Positions 8,398-17,266 of a DNA stretch of 64,000 nt are shown here, in pieces. Origin of the DNA: Lachnospiraceae bacterium. Its GTDB lineage: Bacteria > Bacillota > Clostridia > Lachnospirales > Lachnospiraceae. The DNA is taken from positions 23,167 to 87,166 of the forward strand of contig JAJPWX010000009.1 of assembly GCA_021205755.1 (NCBI GenBank), given 5' to 3'. How positions within the stretch are numbered: the first letter of the stretch is position 1; every line of letters begins with the position of its first letter. The position numbers and the translations under genes are program-made. The notes below the pieces were generated by a model. It made no database searches, was not told the DNA's origin, and saw nothing but the letters and a program-made list of their open reading frames with translations.

Positions 8398-9213
8398 TTA
8401 CGCAGTTCTCCGCTCCGCTTTTCTTCCGGTAAAGAAGGATGTAATCTTATATTCATTGCTCAGGAAGATAACAAACCCTACCAGAATCAACGCCGTGACA
8501 ATCTGCTGAATCGAAGAATCTACGTTCAGGCGGCTATACATCAGGCTGACAAATGCGGATGTCACCGCTCCAAGCAGATAGCCAAGCTTATCATTTGAAA
8601 ACCGTCCGATGAAGCCGCCGGCGAACATCGGAAAAAATGCGGTAAACATCACACCGATCGAACCAAAATTCAGAGACATCTGAATCGTCCCATTGTTTGT
8701 CGCCGTGATAAAACCAACCACGCCCATAAGCATACCTGCGATGCCGTAAGTGAGAATCGCGTTCGGAATTTCCCGGATGCCCGTATTCACCGCTATTTTC
8801 TGTCCGTACATCAGAGCCTTATGATTATAGCCAAACCGGCTGAGATCAAATACTACAATCATAAATACCAGACCAGCTGCAATGACCGCAAGATAAAACG
8901 GAATCGTACCAACGGAAGTGTACTCTTTATTCGTTACAAAGGATACGCCATAGCCGCTGGTAATGACATAAGCAAATCCCTCATAGAACAGGGTTACTCC
9001 GAGAGAAACGATAATCGCAGGCAAACGCAATGCTACGTACACTGCTCCTGAAATAACGCCCAGGACAAAACCCGAAACAACCGAAAGTGCCAGCATCATC
9101 CACACCGACAGCCCGAAGGAAAGGCTGATCTGCGCACTAATGACAGAAGAAAGAAGGCTGATTGCTCCCAAAGAAAAGTCAAACCTTCCGGAATTCAGAT
9201 TAATATATCCGAT
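8398..9213 (-). pseudogene. Sugar ABC transporter permease (RbsC/BPD_transp_2 type), 5' end missing
   Basis: About 271 residues remain of an inner-membrane permease of the ribose/monosaccharide type. The frame opens at GYINLNSGRFDFSLGAISLLSS, which corresponds to the family's conserved INLSVG-like loop and first visible membrane helices, and continues through many membrane segments to a basic C-terminus (FFTGRKAERRTA). Upstream of the Ile codon at 9211-9213 the frame hits TAA at once, and the DNA beyond belongs to a GH39 gene on the other strand. The first helices and start codon are therefore lost. A TTG at 9171 could give a shorter product. No partner ATPase or binding protein gene lies nearby. 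Confidence 0.82.
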
Positions 9214-9907
9214 TTACCTGACCGAATGGAACAATACCCCCAGCCACCAGGACTGGCTCAATGATACCTGTTTTAAATCCTGTTATTTAGTCAAAGGCAT
9301 CCTGGAAAACATGGACGCACTGGAGAGCTTTTGCTACTGGTCGCTCACCGACTGGACAGGTGAATCCCCCATCCCATCTGAACTGTTTTTTGGCGGTCTC
9401 GGGCTTTTCACCAAAAACGGCATCCCCAAGCCTTCCTACTACGCACTGACGCTCCTGCGCCGCCTGGGCAGCACCTGCATTGGCCATGGAGAAGGATGGT
9501 ATGCGACAAAAGGAGAGCCTGCTACTTACCAGATCATCCTGTACAATTACCGCCATTTTTCGCACCTGTACGCCCTCGGCGAACGATTTGATATGACGTT
9601 TACAGACCGCTACACGCCCTTTCCACGGGAACAGTCCATGGATGCAGATATTACGCTGACAAATATCCCCAATGGCAAATACATCGTGCGGGAAGTCTCT
9701 GTCGGACGAAAATGCGGCAGCGCCTTTGATCAATGGGTCCGGATGGGTGCTCTGGAACTGGAGCAAGAAGAGCTGTCGGTTCTTGAAAACCAGTCACAGC
9801 CTGGCCTGACAAAATATACGGCTGAGGCAAAGGAAAGGGTATTGAAACTGAATGTTATGTTAGAGATGTTAGAGGTAAAACTTGTTACGGTACAATGTTT
9901 AAGATAA
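9203..9907 (+). pseudogene. GH39 beta-xylosidase-like gene, 3' fragment
   Basis: The 234 residues from IYPIYLTEWNNTPSHQDW onward match the C-terminal half of GH39 xylan beta-xylosidases. The Glu in LTEWN is the place of the catalytic nucleophile, followed by NDTCFKSCYLVKGILEN, FCYWSLTDWTGE, LFFGGLGLFTKNGIPKPSYYAL and the C-terminal beta domain, which ends normally at 9907. Nothing upstream of 9203 is GH39. An open frame with an ATG at 9140 only reads antisense through the truncated permease. The N-terminal TIM-barrel half with the acid/base Glu is missing, so this fragment cannot be active. Confidence 0.82.
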
Positions 9908-9990
9908 TTTTGTAAATCGTAAAAAACTTTGTTAAACAATATATGATTATGTGATATATTTATGTTGCTGTCGACTCATTCCAGCAGGAA

Positions 9991-10118
9991 GGAGGTGACG
10001 CCGCATAGCTGAATTCGTCATTACGTTTCTTATTTCTGTCGGAGCAAGTGTAATTGGCAATTACATAAGCAGTTTTATAAGCAATTGCACTGGCAAATGG
10101 CTGGGCAGGGATAACTAG
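9991..10118 (+). CDS. Small hydrophobic peptide (type I toxin-like), ATA in place of a start codon
   Basis: A full anti-SD match GGAGGTGA (9991-9998) precedes a 37-codon frame from 10005 to a TAG at 10116-10118. It reads I-AEFVITFLISVGASVIGNY... and ends KWLGRDN: one hydrophobic helix and a short charged tail, a layout like type I toxins. The first codon is ATA where one would expect ATG (GCATAGCT for GCATGGCT), and TGA lies in frame two codons upstream. It is either started from ATA, weakly, or has been inactivated by one substitution. A strong terminator follows after 42 bases. I do not recognise a named family with certainty. No antisense RNA is proven. Confidence 0.45.
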
Positions 10119-10160
10119 ACAGCAGCAGCCTGAAAGGATTAGCTCACCATGACGAGCAAG

Positions 10161-10201
10161 AACACCCTAGAGGATAGCCGCCTCTAGGGTGTTCGTTTTT
10201 T
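10161..10201 (+). terminator. Strong intrinsic terminator after the small ORF
   Basis: A perfect 13-bp stem AACACCCTAGAGG / CCTCTAGGGTGTT with a 7-base loop is followed by CG and a run of T on the plus strand. It ends the transcript of the small ORF. On the minus strand there is no T-run. Confidence 0.9.
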
Positions 10202-10276
10202 GCGCCACATGGAAGTCATTACGTTCCTAGCTGAAAATATGATATACCCAATCATTATAAATGTCAATCACTTTTT

Positions 10277-11821
10277 CTACTTCAACACTACAAACGACTG
10301 TGGCGCAAGCGTGATCTCCTGTCCCTTCACTTCTCCATTTCCGATCGCATAGAGCACATTTTTCCCCGCATCCGCCTCGGCGACTGGTGCGCTCACACGC
10401 TCTGTGGATGGGTTTAACGCCAGCAAAAGACTGCCTCGACGGTACACAAACGGCAGCTTTCCTCTTTCCGCGTAAACCACTTCAAAATCCCCATCCGCCT
10501 GCAGATCTTCTTCCTCATGACGAAGACGAAGCAGGTCTTTTACTGTGGAAAGCAGCGAGTTCCTATCCGCTTCCTGCGCGGCTACACTGGGCGCTCCCTC
10601 GGCTGTGTCGACCGGAAGGTAAAGCGCGTCCGCCGGGCAAGTGGAGAATCCGGCATTTTTCTCACTGGTCCACTGCATCGGGGTGCGGGAACCGGTACGG
10701 CCGTAGCCGCCCTCTTTCGTCTTAAGCTCCAGATAGCGCATCCCGATCTCGTCGCCATAGTAAAGGAACGGAACACCTGGCATGGTGAAAAGAAACGCAT
10801 ACGCAATTTTCAATTCAGAGTCATCCAGATTGTACTTCGGGCGCTTTGTGTCATGATTGCAGGAGATCAGGCAGTAATAGCCATTCTCCCGAGTTGCTTT
10901 ATAGCGGGGCAAATATTCGTCCAGGAAACGCAGTATGTCGCCGGAACCGTCTTTTTTGAAGAAGCTGTGGTCTTCCCCCATCTCATAATCCCGCAGAAGG
11001 GAGCTGTAACCATTTCCGCTCCAATTGAGGTAAAAGTCCATGTGAAATCCGCCCTGATTGATAGCCATCTCCGGGCCGTTCCATTCGGACACCATCGCTG
11101 CCTCCGGGTATTCCGCGTCGAGCATTTCCCGCACGTTTCTCCAGATCGCGCTGGTGCCGGATTTTTTCTCATCGTCGTTTTTCACGAGAGAGTCCGCCAT
11201 ATCCACACGGAAGCCGTCACAGCCGTGGTCCAGCCAGAAACGCATCACATCCTTCATGGCCTCACGCGTAGCGACACAGTCCGGGTGATCCACTGGCAGC
11301 TGCCAGTCCTCCTCCGGATTCAAAAAGCCATAGTTGAGTGCGGGCTGGCTTTTAAAGAAATTCAGCACGTATACACCATCCCGCTCTGTCTCACCGCCGA
11401 TATAGAGAAAGCCTTTTGCCGGCTGGAAGGCCGCGTTTGTCCAGATATAGCGGTTCGAATACTCATTTTTCTCCGCCTTCTGGCTTTCCAGGAACCACGG
11501 ATGCTCCTCTGAGGTGTGTCCCGGCACGAGATCCAGCAGAACATGGATGCCCCTCCTGTGCGCCTCGCCGAAAAGGCGGTAGAGGTCACTGTTCGTCCCA
11601 TATCGGGGCGCGACCTTTTTATAATCCCGCACATCATAGCCCGCGTCGTGAAAAGGCGAGTCAAAGCAGGGATTGATCCACAGGGCATTGCACCCTAAGC
11701 CTTTTATGTAATCCAGTTTTTCAATAATTCCGTTGAAGTCCCCGATTCCGTCTCCATTCGTATCATAAAATGACTGCGGGTAGATCTCATAAAATACGGC
11801 ATCTTTTAACCACTTTGGCAT
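10277..11821 (-). CDS. Alpha-glucosidase family protein (GH13)
   Basis: This 514-aa cytoplasmic GH13 enzyme resembles oligo-1,6-glucosidase and trehalose-6-phosphate hydrolase. The barrel motifs are present: AVFYEIYPQSFYDTNGDGIGD at the start, DLVPGHTS (region I), FRVDMAD with the nucleophile Asp (region II), MVSEW with the acid/base Glu (region III) and CNHD with the stabilising Asp (region IV). The C-terminal beta domain ends QSFVVLK. The ATG at 11821 has AGGAGG 7 bases upstream. It stands alone on the minus strand. The exact alpha-glucoside is not clear. Confidence 0.92.
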   Translation of the reverse strand: MPKWLKDAVFYEIYPQSFYDTNGDGIGDFNGIIEKLDYIKGLGCNALWINPCFDSPFHDAGYDVRDYKKVAPRYGTNSDLYRLFGEAHRRGIHVLLDLVPGHTSEEHPWFLESQKAEKNEYSNRYIWTNAAFQPAKGFLYIGGETERDGVYVLNFFKSQPALNYGFLNPEEDWQLPVDHPDCVATREAMKDVMRFWLDHGCDGFRVDMADSLVKNDDEKKSGTSAIWRNVREMLDAEYPEAAMVSEWNGPEMAINQGGFHMDFYLNWSGNGYSSLLRDYEMGEDHSFFKKDGSGDILRFLDEYLPRYKATRENGYYCLISCNHDTKRPKYNLDDSELKIAYAFLFTMPGVPFLYYGDEIGMRYLELKTKEGGYGRTGSRTPMQWTSEKNAGFSTCPADALYLPVDTAEGAPSVAAQEADRNSLLSTVKDLLRLRHEEEDLQADGDFEVVYAERGKLPFVYRRGSLLLALNPSTERVSAPVAEADAGKNVLYAIGNGEVKGQEITLAPQSFVVLK

Positions 11822-11969
11822 CTTCTGTCCTCCTGTACCTGATCGTAATCTGAACATAAAGCTGATCGGAAGCTGCGGCAGCGTAACTGTGAAGGTATGG
11901 AACAGTTATGCAACAGCAGATTCTGGTAAAGATATTATACTATATTTACTAAAAATGGAAGAATTATTT

Positions 11970-12836
11970 TCAGTTACCCTGACCCCTTCCCTGCTTCCAC
12001 GGCACATCCGAAGAAAACAGCTCCGGCGCGGCCAGATAATGGTTGAGCTCCGCTCCGAGAAACCACAGGTACATACACGCATACAGCCACAGCATCACTA
12101 CCACCAGCGTCGTCAGGCTGCCGTAGATGACTGACATATTGGTCGAATACTCCAGATAAACCGAAAAGAAAAAGGAAAACACGCACCATGCAATTGCGGT
12201 AAAAATCGCGCCCGGCAGCTGCGTGGACATCCTCATCCTGCGATTCGGAAGATAGGTATACATCAACAGGAACAAAACCGCCAGAAGCCCTACGGTGAGC
12301 AATGCCGGAATGATCGTCGTGAAATCCGGCAAGAACTGCAAAAATGCGATTTTCTCAGCCACATAGCCACTGAAACCGTAACCCATGACCAGAATAATCA
12401 CGCTTGCGCCAAGCGACACCACCAGCGCTACGATATATATGGCTGCACGCACCCGCACCACAAAATAGTTTCGGGTCTCCTCAATCCGATAGATGGTATT
12501 CAGGCCATCCGCCATTCCCAAAACACTTTTCCCCGCTGTCCAGATTGCGGCGACAGCGGTTGTAGAAACCAGGGCGATCGTCTGATTATAAATAGAGTCC
12601 AGCATCGGCTCCAGCATATCCCTCACATCAAACGGTGTCAGTTCTTCGATTGCGCTGATGATCGCCTCCGGCGTAACAGAAGTATACTTTAACATCGTAA
12701 TCAGCAGCATCAGCAGCGGAAAGCAGCTCATCATCAGGAAAAAAGCCGCTTCCGCGGAATGCGCCCGCACATGGTCATGACTTACTTTATTCATCACATT
12801 TCGAACAAATTGGACATATTCAGGGATTTTTTTCAT
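11970..12836 (-). CDS. YihY/BrkB family inner-membrane protein
   Basis: This 288-aa integral membrane protein has about six helices. The N-terminal AHSAEAAFFLMMSCFPLLMLLI and the C-terminal SVIYGSLTTLVVVMLWLYACMYLWFLGAELNHYLA are the signature ends of the YihY/UPF0761 family. The family has been called ribonuclease BN in older annotation, which is now considered wrong. The molecular function is unknown. GGAGAG lies 12 bases before the ATG. It has no operon partner: GH13 lies downstream and the SpoIID-like gene ends 63 bases upstream. Confidence 0.9.
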   Translation of the reverse strand: MKKIPEYVQFVRNVMNKVSHDHVRAHSAEAAFFLMMSCFPLLMLLITMLKYTSVTPEAIISAIEELTPFDVRDMLEPMLDSIYNQTIALVSTTAVAAIWTAGKSVLGMADGLNTIYRIEETRNYFVVRVRAAIYIVALVVSLGASVIILVMGYGFSGYVAEKIAFLQFLPDFTTIIPALLTVGLLAVLFLLMYTYLPNRRMRMSTQLPGAIFTAIAWCVFSFFFSVYLEYSTNMSVIYGSLTTLVVVMLWLYACMYLWFLGAELNHYLAAPELFSSDVPWKQGRGQGN

Positions 12837-12899
12837 TTTGCTTTCCAGCTCTCCTTGTTATATATAACAAAAAACTGATTCAAAATCATTTTAATCAGA

Positions 12900-14399
12900 T
12901 CACGAATAGTAATATTCCAGAATTTCCAGGTAGGAAGCCCCTTCCGCCGCCATCTGCGCCGCGCCATACTGGCTCATCCCGTTTCCATGGCCGTAGCCGC
13001 CTCCGTAAATGTACAGTATGTCATCTACTCCTGCCACAAGATTCGAACTTTCTTTACTGGTCGTAACATCCTCTCTATCCGTAGAGCAGGATTCGATCTC
13101 CATCCAGAAAAACGCGCTCGGAAGAAGCTGCAGTCCGGACACCATTGTCCCATCCATCAATTCTACTTCTGTCTCAGCTGGAGACAGGAACTGCCGGATG
13201 GCATATTCTCCCTCAATTTCCACAGTTTCTTCTCCTGCTACTATCTGCAAAAGCTGCACCTGCCCGTTCCCGCTGCGGGATTCCACAGAAATCTTTTCCA
13301 GTGTATCGGCCTGAACGCCGTATGTGTCCGCCAGTCGCTCAAGAACCAGTGACACAGGGATGTCCATCTCCCACCGTACCCAGGCTGATCCATACTCGGC
13401 TTCTTCATCGGGCATTTCTGACAAAAAAACCTGAAACGCCTGCTCCTCATCCAGATCCTCCCGGTGCTCCGACAGACAGGAAGTAGAATAATACTGAACC
13501 TCATCCAACATAAGAATCATCTGGCAGGTCGCATCAACAGCCTCGCGGGCTGCATCCGTAGCTTCGCGGTTATTATACACTTGAAACCGCACGCTGTCAT
13601 CCAAATCCGCTATTGATTTTTTCTTTTTCTGATCCTCCATGCAAAGAAGTGCAAAGGTTCTCGCACAGACCGCCTGTGCTTTCAATGCCTCTACCGGAAA
13701 ATAGGACGGCATCTCACTAGAGACAACGGTATACAGATATTCCTCCAGATCCAGCACATTCACAAGAGCAAGTCCGCTCTCCAGGCGATAAATATAGAGT
13801 TCTCCTTCATACGCAGGAGAACCATCCGCGCGCGTCAGACTTGTCACTGTAATTGTCCCGCCGTCACCCGGAATCAGTCGGAGCACCCCGCCAGTCTGAA
13901 GCTCTTTTACAGTTATCGTAAAACTTTCATTTGCCTCATATACGGCAACCTTCTCCCTTTCACTCTCTATAAGTGTTTCACTCTCTATAAGCGTTTCACT
14001 CTCTATAAGCGTTTCACTCTCTCCTTCATTTTCCCCGCCGCCTTCAAAATTATATGCGTCATCATACGTCCCCCTTTCCACCGTAAACCCATTCGCAGCG
14101 GTCACCGTTATTGTTTCAAACAAATTCCTTTCATAGTCATCATCCAGAATCCGGACGCGAATCAAACCCATATCTTCTCCAATCAGCTGCACAAGCTGAG
14201 CATTATATTCCGAGTCTTCTGCCTCGGAAACTTCTTCTTCCGAATCATTCGTTTCGATCTCGACTGCCGTCCCGCTCACTGCCCGCTCCCCTTCCTCCAT
14301 ATACCGGAATAGCAAATAAAAAGAGAGCAGCACCATCCCCGCCAAAAGCACAACCTCCAAAACCGTTACCAGGCGTCCGATGACTTTTTTATGCCTCAT
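12900..14399 (-). CDS. SpoIID/LytB domain protein, membrane-anchored
   Basis: This 499-aa protein has one N-terminal membrane helix (about 10-33) and an extracytoplasmic region. The SpoIID domain is visible as LNVLDLEEYLYTVVSSEMPSYFPVEALKAQAVCARTF, where the Glu of SSEMP matches the catalytic Glu of SpoIID lytic transglycosylases, and it closes with GGGYGHGNGMSQYGAAQMAAEG. SpoIID trims peptidoglycan glycan strands during engulfment, and LytB-type relatives act in other settings. An in-frame tandem repeat of the hexapeptide ETLIES (about residues 127-145) sits in the acidic linker. It is longer than SpoIID of Bacillus, so it may be a paralogue rather than the sporulation protein. Confidence 0.85.
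   Translation of the reverse strand: MRHKKVIGRLVTVLEVVLLAGMVLLSFYLLFRYMEEGERAVSGTAVEIETNDSEEEVSEAEDSEYNAQLVQLIGEDMGLIRVRILDDDYERNLFETITVTAANGFTVERGTYDDAYNFEGGGENEGESETLIESETLIESETLIESEREKVAVYEANESFTITVKELQTGGVLRLIPGDGGTITVTSLTRADGSPAYEGELYIYRLESGLALVNVLDLEEYLYTVVSSEMPSYFPVEALKAQAVCARTFALLCMEDQKKKKSIADLDDSVRFQVYNNREATDAAREAVDATCQMILMLDEVQYYSTSCLSEHREDLDEEQAFQVFLSEMPDEEAEYGSAWVRWEMDIPVSLVLERLADTYGVQADTLEKISVESRSGNGQVQLLQIVAGEETVEIEGEYAIRQFLSPAETEVELMDGTMVSGLQLLPSAFFWMEIESCSTDREDVTTSKESSNLVAGVDDILYIYGGGYGHGNGMSQYGAAQMAAEGASYLEILEYYYS
13961..14022. repeat. 18-bp tandem repeat inside the SpoIID-like gene
   Basis: About three and a half copies of the 18-base unit CTCTATAAGCGTTTCACT are present, one with a single change. 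Each unit adds six residues (ETLIES) to the linker, so the copy number can vary without breaking the frame. Confidence 0.9.
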
Positions 14400-14525
14400 C
14401 CAATCTCTGCGCCCTTTCTCAAACTCTGTACAGAGCTTCTTATTTTTTATAATCTATTGTATTCCAGGGTGCGGAAAGCTATGCTTCTATATTCTTTGCA
14501 ATTCAATTCCTGATCTAATCTCTCA

Positions 14526-14572
14526 TGAAAAAAAGAGGCAATCAGCCAGTCTCCGTCGACCGATTGCCTCTC
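14526..14572 (-). terminator. Intrinsic terminator after the glycine-rich gene
   Basis: On the minus strand GAGGCAATC ... GATTGCCTC forms a 9-bp stem followed by seven T. It lies about 30 bases after the TGA that closes the second half of the split glycine-rich gene, so the mRNA appears to include both halves. Confidence 0.85.
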
Positions 14573-14597
14573 TCTTTATTACATCCAGGCTTGTGTG

Positions 14598-14864
14598 TCA
14601 CAGAATAATCGCGACAATTGCGACAACCACTAATATAAAACAGCAAAATGGCATAAAACAACAGCCTCTGCCGTATCCCCTCCAGCGATCCCAACCCTAT
14701 CGTCTGCGCGGTGGTGGTGGACCTCCCATCGGGCCACCGCCGTAGCCTCCTCTCGGACCACCGCCGAATCCGCCGCCCGGGCCTCCGCCGAATCCGCCAC
14801 CCGGACCGCCGCCTGGGCCTCCGCCGGAACCGCCGCCATGACCGCCGCCTGCTCTTCCTGGCAT
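14598..14864 (-). pseudogene. Glycine-rich small membrane protein interrupted by an in-frame TAG
   Basis: A frame starts at the ATG at 14864, with AAGGAGGAG upstream, and encodes 55 residues of GGG/GGF/GGP repeats ending MGGPPPPRRR before a TAG at 14697-14699. The same frame goes on without a shift for 32 codons, GWDRWRGYGRGCC then FMPFCCFILVVVAIVAIIL, to a TGA at 14598-14600. The second part is a Cys-containing membrane helix that makes sense only as the tail of the first. The gene is therefore either a nonsense mutant, a readthrough gene, or carries a sequencing error. It is compositionally unlike its neighbours (very G-rich). I know no function for it. Confidence 0.65.
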
Positions 14865-14896
14865 AATAACTCCTCCTTTCTAAATATCGGCTAAAG

Positions 14897-15358
14897 CTAT
14901 CTCAACCGCTGCTTAAACTCCTGCTCTGCCTCGCGCCGCTGATCTTTCTTTGCAATATCCTGCCGCTTGTCATAGAGCTTTTTGCCCTTTGCAAGTCCGA
15001 TCTCTACTTTCACAAGACTTCCCTTGAAATACACCCGAAGCGGCACCAGGGTATAGCCTTTCGCGGCAATCTTGCCAGCCATCCGCCCGATCTCCTGTCT
15101 GTGCAGCAGAAGCTTCTTTACCCGCAGCGGATCCTTATTAAAAATGTTTCCTTTTTCGTATGGGCTGATATGCATCCCGTAAATAAAGACTTCCCCATTC
15201 TCTATGCGAATGAAGGATTCTTTGATGCTGCACTTCCCCATGCGCAGAGACTTGACCTCCGTCCCATGTAGAGAAAGCCCTGCCTCATAAGTCTCCTCAA
15301 TAAAATAGTCATGGTATGCCTTTTTGTTATTCGCAATTAATTTAATGGATTCTCCCAT
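14897..15358 (-). CDS. smpB: SsrA-binding protein
   Basis: SmpB binds tmRNA and brings it to stalled ribosomes for trans-translation. The 153-aa length and sequence fit: [29 protein letters not shown] at the N-terminus, the conserved [18 protein letters not shown], and a basic C-terminal tail ([23 protein letters not shown]) that folds in the ribosomal decoding centre. GGAG lies 9 bases before the ATG. No ssrA gene is seen nearby. The rnr gene that often stands between secG and smpB in related bacteria is absent here. Confidence 0.97.
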   Translation of the reverse strand: MGESIKLIANNKKAYHDYFIEETYEAGLSLHGTEVKSLRMGKCSIKESFIRIENGEVFIYGMHISPYEKGNIFNKDPLRVKKLLLHRQEIGRMAGKIAAKGYTLVPLRVYFKGSLVKVEIGLAKGKKLYDKRQDIAKKDQRREAEQEFKQRLR

Positions 15359-15427
15359 TTTTACAACTCCATATCAGAAAAACAGCTCTCCACATATGTC
15401 TGCCGCTGCTTTAGCTATAATGAAAAA

Positions 15428-15460
15428 GGACTCATGCCCTCTTTCGCATCAGTCCCTATC
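15428..15460 (-). terminator. Intrinsic terminator after secG
   Basis: On the minus strand GGACTGATGC ... GCATGAGTCC forms an interrupted 9-10 bp stem followed by TTTTT. It separates secG from smpB, so smpB probably has its own start or depends on readthrough. Confidence 0.8.
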
Positions 15461-15469
15461 ATTCACTCA

Positions 15470-15706
15470 TTAAAAGCCAAGGTTTAAAACAACCGCGAAC
15501 ACGATAAACGCTGCTGCCAGCCATTTTGTCGCCTTCACGATCGCGCCCTCTATCGAACGTCCTTTATTCTGGCTCCAGTAGGTATTACCCATACCGCCGA
15601 TCGATCCCAGCCCCTCGTCTTTCCCCTGCTGCAGAAGTACAAGCACGGTCAGGACAATGCATATAAGGATAAAGATAACCGTCAAAATATTCCTCAATAT
15701 TACCAC
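15470..15706 (-). CDS. secG: Preprotein translocase subunit SecG
   Basis: This 78-aa protein has two membrane helices: residues about 3-25 (LRNILTVIFILICIVLTVLVLL) and about 58-76. The loop LQQGKDEGLGSIGG is typical of SecG. It joins SecYE to aid protein export. The start is GTG at 15706, with AGGAGG 8 bases upstream. The gene lies 151 bases downstream of eno on the same strand. Confidence 0.95.
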   Translation of the reverse strand: MVILRNILTVIFILICIVLTVLVLLQQGKDEGLGSIGGMGNTYWSQNKGRSIEGAIVKATKWLAAAFIVFAVVLNLGF

Positions 15707-15857
15707 GAATCACACCTCCTATATCACGTTCCCAAATGGAGAAAAACCAGAGAGACTTTCTCCACCGTCAAACAGAGATAGTCTATCACAGGATTCCCTG
15801 GATTGCAAGGATATTTTTACGGAAGCTTTTAAAAATTTCCGCTGCCGTTCTGAACTG

Positions 15858-17183
<1,326 letters not shown>

Positions 17184-17266
17184 TCAGACTGATCTATAAA
17201 GCTGTTTTGATTTCTGGGAATAGTATGTCCTGTCCTCCTTTTTTCACTCAAAAAACGAATTCCATT

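Noticed and set aside
9140..9202. ATG at 9140 as the start of the GH39 reading frame
   Set aside because: The 21 codons before 9203 are antisense to the conserved permease sequence, and no ribosome site precedes them.
13030..13060. GATTCGAAC as a tRNA T-loop signal
   Set aside because: It lies in the SpoIID-like coding sequence and no tRNA arms can be built around it. No tRNA was found elsewhere in the window.
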